Assembly: GCA_023301665.1 (NCBI GenBank)
Contig: JALZUL010000023.1
Coordinates: 1 to 12,872 of the forward strand
Direction of reading: 5' to 3'
From: Ascidiaceihabitans sp.
Lineage (GTDB): Bacteria; Pseudomonadota; Alphaproteobacteria; Rhodobacterales; Rhodobacteraceae
DNA length: 12,872 nt
A model generated the notes under the pieces. It was not told the DNA's origin. It saw only the letters and a program-made list of their open reading frames with translations, and did no database searches. The first letter of the stretch is position 1. Every line of letters begins with the position of its first letter. Shown here one piece after another: positions 6,594 through 12,872 of this stretch. The position numbers were made by a program, and so were the translations under genes.

Positions 6594-8978
6594 ATGCCAA
6601 AAGACGGCGATATTAAAACAGGCGGTATTGGCGCCAGCAGTAAGCGGCGCGAAGACATACGGTTCCTCACAGGAAACGGCAATTATACAGACGACATCAA
6701 TGTACGCGGACAGGCTTATGTCTATTTCCTGCGCTCTGACGTCGCACACGGCACCCTGAAATCAGTAGACACAGCAGCCGCTTCGGCGATGCCTGGCGTT
6801 GTACAGATTTTCACAGGCGCTGATTTTGAAGCTGTTGGGGGTATCCCATGTGGTTGGGAAGTCACCGACAAGCACGGCAAACCGATGCAAGAGCCAAAGC
6901 ACCCTGTGCTGGCCCATGGCAAAGTGCGCCACGTAGGTGAGCCAATTGCCGCGATCGTCGCCGACAGCCTTGAGCAAGCGCGTGACGCGGCTGAGGCGGT
7001 GGATGTTGATATTGATGAGCTACCTGCCGTCATCAACATGAAAGAGGCCTTTAAAGACGGCGCAACCAAGGTCCATGATGATCTGACATCAAACCTTTGC
7101 TACGACTGGGGCTTTGTCGAGGAAAACAAGGGAGCGGTCGACGAAGCATTCAAGAATGCGCACCACGTCACCACCTTAGAGCTGGTCAATAACCGTCTTG
7201 TGGCCAACCCGATGGAGCCACGCGTGGCTATTGGTGAATATAACCGCAGTGATGAGCAGCACACCCTGCACACAACATCACAAAACCCGCACGTCATCCG
7301 CTTGTTGATGGGGGCCTTTGTTCTGGGCATTCCTGAACATAAGCTGCGCGTTGTTGCCCCTGACGTGGGTGGTGGTTTTGGTACTAAAATCTTCCACTAT
7401 CAGGAAGAAGCGTTTTGTACCTTTGCAGCCAAGGCCTGTAATCGCCCGGTCAAGTGGACCTCATCGCGCTCAGAGGCGTTCATGTCGGATGCGCATGGCC
7501 GTGATCACGTCACAACCATTCAGCTCGCTTTGGACAAAGACAACAACTTTACCGCTTTGCGCACGGACACTTTGGCAAACATGGGCGCTTACCTGTCTAC
7601 GTTTGCATCATCGGTTCCAACGTGGCTGCACGGCACATTGATGGCGGGGAACTATAAAACGCCGCTGATCTATGTGAACGTCAAAGCCATGTTCACCAAT
7701 ACGGTGCCTGTTGATGCATATCGCGGCGCTGGGCGGCCTGAAGCGACCTATCAAATCGAGCGGGTCATCGATATGGCTGCACGTGAATTGGGTGTCGATC
7801 CAGTGGCGTTGCGTCGTCAGAACTATGTAACCGAATTCCCCTATGCTACTCCGGTTGCTGTGGAATATGACACGGGCGATTATCACGCGACCATGGATAA
7901 GCTCACTCAGATCGCGGATTTTGCAGGCTTTGAAGCGCGTCGCAAAACATCAGAGGCCAATGGCAAATGGCGTGGTCTTGGGATCAACAACTACATCGAG
8001 GCCTGCGGTATTGCGCCGTCAAACCTTGTTGGTCAGTTGGGGGCGCGTGCTGGTCTTTATGATGCGGCGACTGTGCGTGTGAACGCGACAGGTTCGATTT
8101 CGGTGATGGTCGGGGCGCACAGTCACGGGCAGGGCCATGAAACGGCGTTTCCGCAGGTCGTTGCTGAGATGATTGGCATTGACGAAAGCCTGATCGACAT
8201 TGTGCATGGCGATACGTCCAAAATCCCATTTGGGATGGGGACATATGGATCGCGTTCATTGGCGGTGTGCGGATCTGCGATGGTGCGCGCCACGGAAAAG
8301 ATCATTGCTAAGGCTAAGAAGATAGCGGCCCACTTGTTGGAAGCCTCTGATACGGACATCGAGTTGAAAGACGGAATGTTCAGTGTTGCGGGTACAGACA
8401 AGTCGGTGGCTTGGGGCGATGTGACGCTTTCGGCTTATGTTCCACATAACTTTCCGCTGGAAGATATTGAGCCGGGTCTTGAAGAGACAGCCTTTTACGA
8501 TCCGTCAAATTTCACATACCCTGCAGGGGCTTATGCCTGTGAAGTTGAAGTGGAACCTGAAACAGGAAAAGTCACGATTGAACGCTTTGCTGCGGCCGAT
8601 GACTTTGGCAATGTGATCAATCCGATGATCGTATCTGGTCAGGTGCACGGCGGGATCGCCCAAGGTGTCGGCCAAGCCCTGCTTGAGGGATGTTCATATG
8701 ACGAAGAGAGCGGTCAGCTTTTGACAGGCTCTTATATGGACTACGCGATGCCGCGCGCTGATGATTTGCCGTTCTATTCGGTTGATCACTCTTGCCAAAC
8801 GCCATGTACGCACAATCCATTGGGTGTGAAGGGCTGCGGTGAAGCGGGCGCGATTGGATCGCCGCCGTCTGTGGTGAATGCGGTGATTGATGCGTTGCAT
8901 TCGGGTGGTAAGAAAGTGGCGCATATCGATATGCCGCTGACGCCAGACCGTGTTTGGAACGCGATCAACAACGCTTGA
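6594..8978 (+). CDS. coxL: Molybdenum hydroxylase large subunit, form II CO dehydrogenase-like
   Basis: 794-residue catalytic subunit binding the molybdopterin cofactor. Motifs visible: KRREDIRFLTGNGNYTDD at the N-terminus, GGGFGTK (259-265), AYRGAGR (375-381), HSHGQGHE and GTYGSRS around the cofactor, and GCGEAGAIGSPP with the probable catalytic glutamate E750. Form I CO dehydrogenase carries AYRCSFR, whose cysteine bonds copper to molybdenum; here that cysteine is absent and AYRGAGR marks the form II (BMS) type. Marine Roseobacter strains with only form II have been reported not to oxidise CO, so the substrate is best regarded as unknown, possibly an aldehyde or N-heterocycle. ATG 6594 is favoured over 6588 because GGGAG lies 8 bases, rather than 2, before it. 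The S-L-M gene order also fits form II. Confidence 0.94.
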   Translation: MPKDGDIKTGGIGASSKRREDIRFLTGNGNYTDDINVRGQAYVYFLRSDVAHGTLKSVDTAAASAMPGVVQIFTGADFEAVGGIPCGWEVTDKHGKPMQEPKHPVLAHGKVRHVGEPIAAIVADSLEQARDAAEAVDVDIDELPAVINMKEAFKDGATKVHDDLTSNLCYDWGFVEENKGAVDEAFKNAHHVTTLELVNNRLVANPMEPRVAIGEYNRSDEQHTLHTTSQNPHVIRLLMGAFVLGIPEHKLRVVAPDVGGGFGTKIFHYQEEAFCTFAAKACNRPVKWTSSRSEAFMSDAHGRDHVTTIQLALDKDNNFTALRTDTLANMGAYLSTFASSVPTWLHGTLMAGNYKTPLIYVNVKAMFTNTVPVDAYRGAGRPEATYQIERVIDMAARELGVDPVALRRQNYVTEFPYATPVAVEYDTGDYHATMDKLTQIADFAGFEARRKTSEANGKWRGLGINNYIEACGIAPSNLVGQLGARAGLYDAATVRVNATGSISVMVGAHSHGQGHETAFPQVVAEMIGIDESLIDIVHGDTSKIPFGMGTYGSRSLAVCGSAMVRATEKIIAKAKKIAAHLLEASDTDIELKDGMFSVAGTDKSVAWGDVTLSAYVPHNFPLEDIEPGLEETAFYDPSNFTYPAGAYACEVEVEPETGKVTIERFAAADDFGNVINPMIVSGQVHGGIAQGVGQALLEGCSYDEESGQLLTGSYMDYAMPRADDLPFYSVDHSCQTPCTHNPLGVKGCGEAGAIGSPPSVVNAVIDALHSGGKKVAHIDMPLTPDRVWNAINNA

Positions 8979-8990
8979 TTGATAGGTTGT

Positions 8991-9040
8991 TTGGGGGCGC
9001 TGCCCCCAGACCCCCGAAGTTTATTTGGCAAGATGAAAGG
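8991..9040 (+). repeat. Rhodobacterales-type GC palindromic spacer element
   Basis: GGGGGC-GCT-GCCCCC (8993-9007) forms a six-pair hairpin, followed by AGA and a second run of five C, then a segment ending TTTGGCAAGATGAAAGG. I recall very similar G5/C5/C5 elements followed by a TATTT...AGATGAAG tail in spacers of many Rhodobacterales genomes. Only one copy is in the window, so repetition is not shown here. It lies inside the operon between coxL and coxM, just ahead of the coxM ribosome site. Confidence 0.6.
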
Positions 9041-9071
9041 GATTTGATCGTGCCAGTGAAAGGACAAGACG

Positions 9072-9860
9072 ATGTATAATTTTGAATTCGAAAAACCCTC
9101 AAACATTGCGGATGCAGTTGCCGCATTGGGCGGTGATGAGGCGCAGGCTTTGGGCGGTGGGCAGACGTTGATCCCAACGCTTAAGCAACGTTTGGCGTCA
9201 CCAACGACTTTGGTGAGCTTGTCAGGCATTCCTGAGATGCAGGGTATTTGCAGGGGTGATGATGGTGCTTTGTGCATTGGTGGTGCCACGACCCACGGTG
9301 CGGTTGCCTCAGGTGCGGGTGCTTATCCAGCGTTGGCAGCATTGGCGAGCCACATTGGTGATCCGGCTGTGCGCAACCGGGGCACGATTGGCGGATCACT
9401 GGCGAACAATGATCCGTCAGCATGTTATCCAGCAGCCGCTATGGCATCTGGTGCGACGATTGTGACCAATAATCGTGAAATCGCGGCAGATGATTATTTC
9501 CAAGGAATGTTTGATACAGCATTGGACGAGGGTGAAATCATCACTGAGGTGCGTTTCCCTGTGCCAGAGGCTGCGCATTATGAGAAGTTTGTACAACCTG
9601 CGTCGCGCTTTGCGCTTGTGGGCGTCATGGTGGCAAAATTTGCCGACGGTGTGCGCGTGGCGATCACGGGTGCTTCAGAAGATGGCGTGTTCCGATGGGC
9701 TGAGGCTGAGGCGGCATTGTCTGCCAATTTCTCGGCAGATGCTTTGGATGGTTTGACGTTGCCAGCTGACACTATGATTGGCGATTTGCATGGCTCAAAA
9801 ACCTATCGCGCGCATCTATGCGGTGTGATTGCCAAGCGAGCGGTTGCTGCCGCAGCGTAA
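9072..9860 (+). CDS. coxM: Molybdenum hydroxylase medium subunit, FAD-binding (CoxM-like)
   Basis: 262-residue flavoprotein subunit that receives electrons from the [2Fe-2S] clusters and passes them to an acceptor. The N-terminal FAD-binding domain shows GGGQTLIP (28-35), equivalent to the AGGQSL flavin motif, and TIGGSLANNDPSACYP (105-120), equivalent to TIGGxxAxxDP. The C-terminal CODH flavoprotein domain (about 165-260) contains SRFALVGVMVAKF and a VAITGAS segment. It is slightly shorter than form I CoxM (about 285-290), which I take as usual for form II. AGGA lies 7 bases before the ATG. Last of the S-L-M trio. The accessory genes coxD, coxE and coxG of form I clusters are not in the window. 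Confidence 0.94.
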   Translation: MYNFEFEKPSNIADAVAALGGDEAQALGGGQTLIPTLKQRLASPTTLVSLSGIPEMQGICRGDDGALCIGGATTHGAVASGAGAYPALAALASHIGDPAVRNRGTIGGSLANNDPSACYPAAAMASGATIVTNNREIAADDYFQGMFDTALDEGEIITEVRFPVPEAAHYEKFVQPASRFALVGVMVAKFADGVRVAITGASEDGVFRWAEAEAALSANFSADALDGLTLPADTMIGDLHGSKTYRAHLCGVIAKRAVAAAA

Positions 9861-9901
9861 GCTCACTGATCTGTCAGGGCAGGTGCCTTGACCAAGCGAT
9901 G

Positions 9902-9951
9902 AAAGGGCCTCACTAAATTGGGAGAAATTCCAAGTTAGGTGGGGCCTTTTT
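9902..9951 (+). terminator. Hairpin terminator after coxM, overlapping the next gene's ribosome site
   Basis: The outer stem pairs AAAGGGCCTCACTAA (9902-9916) with TTAGGTGGGGCCTTT (9935-9949), with one bulged G on each side. An inner stem TTGGGA / TTCCAA (9918-9923, 9928-9933) closes on a GAAA tetraloop. Five T at 9947-9951 follow the G/C stem. It fits a strong intrinsic terminator for the coxSLM transcript. The 3' arm contains AGGTGG, the only plausible ribosome site for the ATG at 9952, which starts on the base after the T-run. Confidence 0.8.
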
Positions 9952-10341
9952 ATGATACTCGATATTTGGCGTAGTTTTATGCGCATTCCCCGATGGGTGC
10001 TGATTTGGATTGTTGTGATCCTTGTGCCTATCAACGTTGCCCCACTCTTATTCTGGGCTGAGCCCTACGGTATCTTGATCTCTGTTTTGGCGATTGGTGG
10101 CATGCTGCCCAATATGTTCATCATGGCCAAGGAGCGCGGGGTGTCACGGATGATGTCGATACCTCATGTCGTTGTATGGACGCCGCTTGTGATCCTGCTG
10201 GTGTGGGTTCTTGCAACGCAAGAGCTGAGCAGTGGCGCAACACTGGTGTTTGGCGCGCTGCTTATCGTTGATGTGATTTCATTGGCGTTTGATTTCGTCG
10301 ACACAGCCAAATGGTGGAAAGGTGCCCGTGAGATCGCCTAA
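9952..10341 (+). CDS. Small four-helix integral membrane protein of unknown function
   Basis: 129-residue hydrophobic protein with four probable transmembrane segments, at about residues 14-34, 40-58, 72-90 and 95-114, and a polar C-terminus ending DFVDTAKWWKGAREIA. I do not recognise a named family. Conserved-looking features are the WVLIW...VPIN start of the first helix, the loop IMAKERGVSRMMSIPH between helices 2 and 3, and the FDFVDTAKWWKGAR tail. The ATG at 9952 is used because AGGTGG lies upstream; the in-frame ATG at 9979 has no good ribosome site but gives an equally sensible protein. It follows coxM on the same strand beyond a terminator-like hairpin, so it may be expressed by readthrough. 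A membrane partner for the soluble hydroxylase is conceivable but only positional. It ends 12 bases from the convergent SDR gene. Confidence 0.8.
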   Translation: MILDIWRSFMRIPRWVLIWIVVILVPINVAPLLFWAEPYGILISVLAIGGMLPNMFIMAKERGVSRMMSIPHVVVWTPLVILLVWVLATQELSSGATLVFGALLIVDVISLAFDFVDTAKWWKGAREIA

Positions 10342-10353
10342 GCGATAAGGATT

Positions 10354-11103
10354 TTAGATCGATCCTGCCTCGACCATGAAATTGCTTGCGGTGCACATGG
10401 CAGCGTCATCGGAGGCAAGGAAAACCACCATACGTGCCACATAGACCGGATCGATCAAGTCTGGCAGGCATTGACGCGCTGCATGCGCCTCTAGGGCTTC
10501 TGGGGTGGCCCACAGCTCTTTCTGGCGATCTGTCATGATCCATCCAGGTACGACAGTGTTGACCCGAATGCGATGATCACCCAAATCACGCGCCATCGTG
10601 CGGGTGAGGCCGTGCACCGCTGCCTTGGCCGTCGCATAGGCAGGAAAGCCGCCGCCGGCCTCCCACCATGAATTTGATCCGAGGTTGATGATAGAGCCCC
10701 CGCCAGCTTTGATCATGCCCGGTGCTACAGCCTGAATGGCAAAGAACATGTGACGCAGGTTGGTGTTCATGCGTTCGTCCCAATATTCGGGGGTGACGTC
10801 TTTCCAATCATGGCGATCATCACGTGCGGCGTTGTTGGCGAGCACGCTGAATGGCCCGACTTGATCTTGGAGTGTTGCAACAGCCGCTTGCATTTGGGGG
10901 ATATCACGCAAATCGCAAAGCGCGTGAGCTGCGCCGGTTGCTTCGCTCACGATGGCTGCGTTTTTTGCGTCTCGGTCTAAAAATGCGACTTTTGCACCTT
11001 GGGCGGCAAAGGCCTCGACCGTAATACGACCGATACCAGAGGCACCACCCGTCACAAGAACTGACGCGCCTTTGAGGCTAGGGTAGGTGGCAAAATGAGA
11101 CAT
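10354..11103 (-). CDS. Short-chain dehydrogenase/reductase, XylB (sugar 1-dehydrogenase)-like
   Basis: 249-residue classical SDR. Residues 18-25 are the nucleotide motif TGGASGIG, D43 after the second strand suggests NAD rather than NADP, and NNAA is at 90-93. The catalytic tetrad is N115, S143, Y156 and K160 (YATAK), and VPG (185-187) closes the cofactor pocket. Segments such as YPSLKG, DDRH, YWDER-N-NLRHM, QAVAPGM, TPE, QCL and FLASDDA..CT resemble NAD-dependent D-xylose dehydrogenase XylB of Caulobacter from memory, so an aldose 1-dehydrogenase role is plausible but not proven. ATG 11103 has GAGGA 6 bases upstream. The terminator of infC ends only 20 bases before this ATG, leaving little room for a promoter. 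No terminator is visible after the stop. Confidence 0.92.
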   Translation of the reverse strand: MSHFATYPSLKGASVLVTGGASGIGRITVEAFAAQGAKVAFLDRDAKNAAIVSEATGAAHALCDLRDIPQMQAAVATLQDQVGPFSVLANNAARDDRHDWKDVTPEYWDERMNTNLRHMFFAIQAVAPGMIKAGGGSIINLGSNSWWEAGGGFPAYATAKAAVHGLTRTMARDLGDHRIRVNTVVPGWIMTDRQKELWATPEALEAHAARQCLPDLIDPVYVARMVVFLASDDAAMCTASNFMVEAGSI

Positions 11104-11123
11104 AAGAAATCCTCTGGCATTTT

Positions 11124-11160
11124 GAAAAACAAAGGGCCGCACAAATTGATTGTGCGGCCC
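11124..11160 (-). terminator. Rho-independent terminator of infC
   Basis: On the minus strand a perfect 11-pair stem GGGCCGCACAA / TTGTGCGGCCC (11160-11150 with 11144-11134) with a five-base loop is followed by TTTGTTTTTC. It lies 23 bases after the infC stop. On the plus strand the stem is followed by CAAAAATC, so it works in one direction only. Confidence 0.93.
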
Positions 11161-11183
11161 CAAAAATCAGTTTGAAAAGACGA

Positions 11184-11735
11184 TTAGCCTTTTGATGGCA
11201 ATTGACCAATCAACATGACCATTTGGCGGCCTTCCATTTTCGGGAAGTTCTCGACCTTGCCGTGTTCTTTGGTGTCTTCGGCAACACGTTCTAGCAATTC
11301 GCGCCCTAGGTTAAGGTGCGCCATCTCACGGCCGCGAAAGCGAAGTGTGACCTTAACTTTGTCGCCGTTTTCAAGGAACTTGAAGACATTGCGCATTTTG
11401 ACAGCATAATCGTTGGTGTCAGTGTTAGGACGGAATTTAACTTCCTTGATCTCAATGATCTTTTGCTTCTTGCGGGCCTCGGACTCGCGCTTTTGAGTCT
11501 CGTATTTGAACTTGCCGAAATCCATGATTTTGCAAACAGGGGGATTGGCGTTCGGTGAGATCTCTACCAGATCAAGACCGGCTTCGTCTGCCATGACCAT
11601 TGCGCGGCTAGGTGTTACAACACCGACATTTTCGCCGTCCGCGCCAATGAGGCGGATTTCAGGATTACGGATTTTGTCGTTGATGCGCGGGCCAGTGTCA
11701 CGTTGTGGCGGCGCGTTGTGAGGTCTGCGAGCGAT
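11184..11735 (-). CDS. infC: Translation initiation factor IF-3, ATC start codon
   Basis: 183-residue IF-3, which binds the 30S subunit, blocks premature 50S joining and checks the start codon. The N-terminal domain (about 14-83) contains GPRINDKIR, LVEISPNANPPVCKIMDFGKF; the basic linker is ESEARKKQK; the C-terminal domain (about 92-178) has EVKFRPNTD, LRFRGREMAH (131-140) and EGRQMVMLI. The start is taken as ATC at 11735-11733: AAAGGA (11749-11744) lies 8 bases upstream and family similarity begins exactly with ARRPHNAPPQRDTGPRIN. The in-frame ATGs at 11810 and 11795 would add 20-25 unlike residues and place this ribosome site inside the gene. In E. coli infC starts with AUU and IF-3 represses its own translation, so AUC here suggests the same feedback. 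rpmI and rplT do not follow. Confidence 0.95.
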   Translation of the reverse strand: MARRPHNAPPQRDTGPRINDKIRNPEIRLIGADGENVGVVTPSRAMVMADEAGLDLVEISPNANPPVCKIMDFGKFKYETQKRESEARKKQKIIEIKEVKFRPNTDTNDYAVKMRNVFKFLENGDKVKVTLRFRGREMAHLNLGRELLERVAEDTKEHGKVENFPKMEGRQMVMLIGQLPSKG

Positions 11736-11874
11736 GAGATTCGTCCTTTGGTAATTACATGTTTCTGCGTGGGCAAAGTAAACACGCGCGCGCATCACTG
11801 CAAGGCGCAATATCGGCTATACTGCGCTCAAAGCATGCGTTTTTCCCCTTGCACCTTTCCTTTTTGCCCATCAT

Positions 11875-11903
11875 TTGACATCTCACAAGGTGCAGAGTGA
11901 AAT
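11875..11903 (+). promoter_or_regulatory. Candidate promoter for the repeat-protein gene
   Basis: A perfect TTGACA (11875-11880) is followed after 17 bases by TGAAAT (11898-11903, 4/6 to the -10 consensus), giving a likely start about 25 bases before the ATG at 11933. It lies in the 197-base divergent spacer with infC. No convincing infC promoter was found on the other strand. Confidence 0.5.
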
Positions 11904-11932
11904 CCTGTGCGGATAACTTAGGGGAAAAGACT

Positions 11933-12872
11933 ATGAAAAACCTAGCGTGGATTGCTGTAGCTGCCATTATCGGCGGCGGTGCTTATATGCTTTATTCGGG
12001 ATCAAGCCCGAAGGATTTGGTAAATGATGCGGCAGAAGCAGTGAATGCTCCGGCAGCACTGGAAGCGGCGTCAGACGCAGTTGGCGCAGCAGTCGAAACG
12101 ACTGAAGGCGCGGTATCTGATGCTGTTGAAGCGGCTGGTGATGCAGCTGAAGCGGTAGCGGACACAGCAGCGGATGCAGCTGAAGCGGTTGCTGATACAG
12201 CGGCAGATGCAACAGAAGCGGCTGGCGATGCAGTTGACGCGGTAGCAGACACAGCGGCAGATGCAGCTGAAGCGGCTGCTGATACAGCGGCAGATGCAAC
12301 AGAAGCTGCAACCGATGCGGTTGAAGCGGTAACAGACACAGCAGCAGATGCAGCTGAAGCGGCTGCTGACACGGCAGCAGATGCAACAGAAGCTGCAGGC
12401 GACGCAGTTGAAGCGGTAACAGACACAGTAGCAGATACAGCTGAAGCGGCAACAGACGCTGCGACTGATGCGGCAACTGATGCTGTTGAAGCAGTAACTG
12501 AAACCGCAACGGACACTGTAGTTGATACAGCTTCAGACGCTGTTGAAGCGGTAACTGAAACTGCAACAGATACTGTAGCCGATACAGCTGCAGACGCTGT
12601 TGAAGCGGTCACTGAAACCGCAACAGACACAGTAGCCGATACAGCTGCAGATGCTGTTGAAGCGGTCACTGAAACTGCAACCGACACTGCTACTGAAACT
12701 GTTACGGAAACTGTAGCGGATACAGCAGCGGACGCTGCAGCAGACGCCACTACAGAAGCGGCGACAGATGCAGCGACCGGCGGTCTGACAGATCTGTTGT
12801 CTGTCTCATCTTTCTTCCCTTCTGTGAAATCACCGCCAGCTTCCTCTGTTTTGCTCTTTTTTTTTTTTTTTT
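11933..12872 (+). CDS. Membrane-anchored acidic Ala-rich repeat protein (runs off the right edge)
   Basis: An open frame with no stop before the window end, 313 codons visible. AGGGGA lies about 7 bases before the ATG. Residues 4-21 (LAWIAVAAIIGGGAYMLY) form one membrane anchor or uncleaved signal; there is no lipobox cysteine. Residues 28-298 contain no Lys or Arg and consist almost wholly of Ala, Asp, Glu, Thr and Val in 11- and 7-residue steps, implying a long acidic amphipathic helix or rod, probably periplasmic. Related Rhodobacterales proteins, from memory, end in a short globular domain after a leucine-rich turn. Here TGGLTDLLSV is reached and then replaced by a Ser/Phe/Pro tail and poly-Phe encoded by poly-T, so the C-terminus is probably not genuine. 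Function is unknown. Minus-strand frames over the repeats are artefacts of composition. Confidence 0.8.
   Translation, partial: MKNLAWIAVAAIIGGGAYMLYSGSSPKDLVNDAAEAVNAPAALEAASDAVGAAVETTEGAVSDAVEAAGDAAEAVADTAADAAEAVADTAADATEAAGDAVDAVADTAADAAEAAADTAADATEAATDAVEAVTDTAADAAEAAADTAADATEAAGDAVEAVTDTVADTAEAATDAATDAATDAVEAVTETATDTVVDTASDAVEAVTETATDTVADTAADAVEAVTETATDTVADTAADAVEAVTETATDTATETVTETVADTAADAAADATTEAATDAATGGLTDLLSVSSFFPSVKSPPASSVLLFFFFF
12152..12412 (+). repeat. Three tandem 87-base coding repeats
   Basis: Units at 12152-12238, 12239-12325 and 12326-12412 each encode 29 residues organised as 11+11+7: AVxDTAADAAE, AxADTAADATE, AAxDAVx. The copies differ mostly by synonymous or Ala/Val/Thr changes. 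A decayed fourth unit begins at 12413. Confidence 0.88.
12491..12661 (+). repeat. Three tandem 57-base coding repeats
   Basis: Units at 12491-12547, 12548-12604 and 12605-12661 each encode 19 residues, AVTETATDTVxDTAxDAVE; the last two are identical in protein. A partial, diverged copy continues from 12662. They lie downstream of the 87-base repeats in the same frame. Confidence 0.88.
12798..12872. other. Low-complexity pyrimidine tail with 16 T, suspected contig end or chimeric join
   Basis: From about 12798 the sequence switches abruptly from GCA/GAT/ACA-type codons to a C/T-rich stretch, ending in 16 consecutive T at 12857-12872. No G/C hairpin precedes the T-run closely enough for a terminator. 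It looks like unreliable sequence at an assembly edge, although a true C-terminus cannot be excluded. Confidence 0.55.

Noticed and set aside
11781..11794. Alternating purine-pyrimidine run ACACGCGCGCGCAT before infC
   Set aside because: It could in principle adopt Z-DNA, but 14 bases is short and nothing links it to regulation.
11967..12750. Two long minus-strand frames of about 199 and 252 codons over the repeat region
   Set aside because: They are antisense to the anchored repeat protein, give Leu/Gln/Pro or Ala/Ser/Val low-complexity products, lack ribosome sites, and exist only because the repeats avoid stop codons in several frames.
12800..12806. CTGTCTC resembling the start of a transposase-based sequencing adapter
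   Set aside because: Only seven bases agree and the following sequence diverges, so adapter contamination is not supported, although the region is suspect for other reasons.
12779..12837. GGCGGT/ACCGCC inverted repeat near the right edge
   Set aside because: Six pairs around a 47-base loop in suspect sequence is not a credible hairpin or terminator.

Overview
The window looks like chromosomal DNA from a marine alphaproteobacterium of the Rhodobacterales (Roseobacter group). The grounds are the character of the proteins (transketolase, IF-3, BolA, ZapA and a form II CoxL-like enzyme all read as Roseobacter-type), moderate GC, and a GC-rich palindromic spacer element of a kind common in this order. 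The placement is from recognition of families, not from a database search.

Layout. (1) 1-1733, minus strand: transketolase, with its C-terminus beyond the left edge. (2) 2024-2892, plus strand: a coiled-coil protein resembling ZauP, overlapping zapA by one base, followed by a strong terminator. (3) 3624-2952, minus strand: bolA then grxD, encoding the two partners of an iron-sulfur BolA/monothiol glutaredoxin pair. (4) 3876-9860, plus strand: a molybdenum hydroxylase locus with an XdhC-type maturation protein, a MoeA-like molybdopterin-binding protein, then the iron-sulfur, molybdenum and flavin subunits in the order S-L-M. The large subunit has AYRGAGR instead of the cysteine-containing loop of true CO dehydrogenase, so this is the 'form II' type whose physiological substrate is uncertain. 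(5) 9952-10341, plus strand: an unnamed small membrane protein whose ATG directly abuts a terminator-like hairpin. (6) 11735-10354, minus strand: infC with a rare ATC start, a perfect terminator, then a short-chain dehydrogenase of the XylB type. (7) 11933 to the right edge, plus strand: a membrane-anchored, Ala/Asp/Glu/Thr/Val repeat protein that runs off the window. Its last ~75 bases change composition abruptly and end in 16 T, which looks like a contig end or chimeric join.

How it fits together. The XdhC and MoeA-like proteins are expected to prepare and insert the molybdenum cofactor into the large subunit. Electrons would pass from the cofactor through two [2Fe-2S] clusters of the small subunit to FAD on the medium subunit. 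The iron-sulfur carrier pair BolA/GrxD lies just upstream, but this may be coincidence. The most unusual feature is RNA structure: hairpins occlude or contain ribosome-binding sequences before coxS, between coxS and coxL, and before the small membrane gene. Terminators also sit directly against the next gene in two places (before the membrane gene and before the SDR). These suggest post-transcriptional or readthrough control, but none is tested here. No tRNA, rRNA, CRISPR array or insertion sequence was seen, and there is no gene-free stretch longer than 300 bases; the longest is the 251-base bolA/xdhC spacer.
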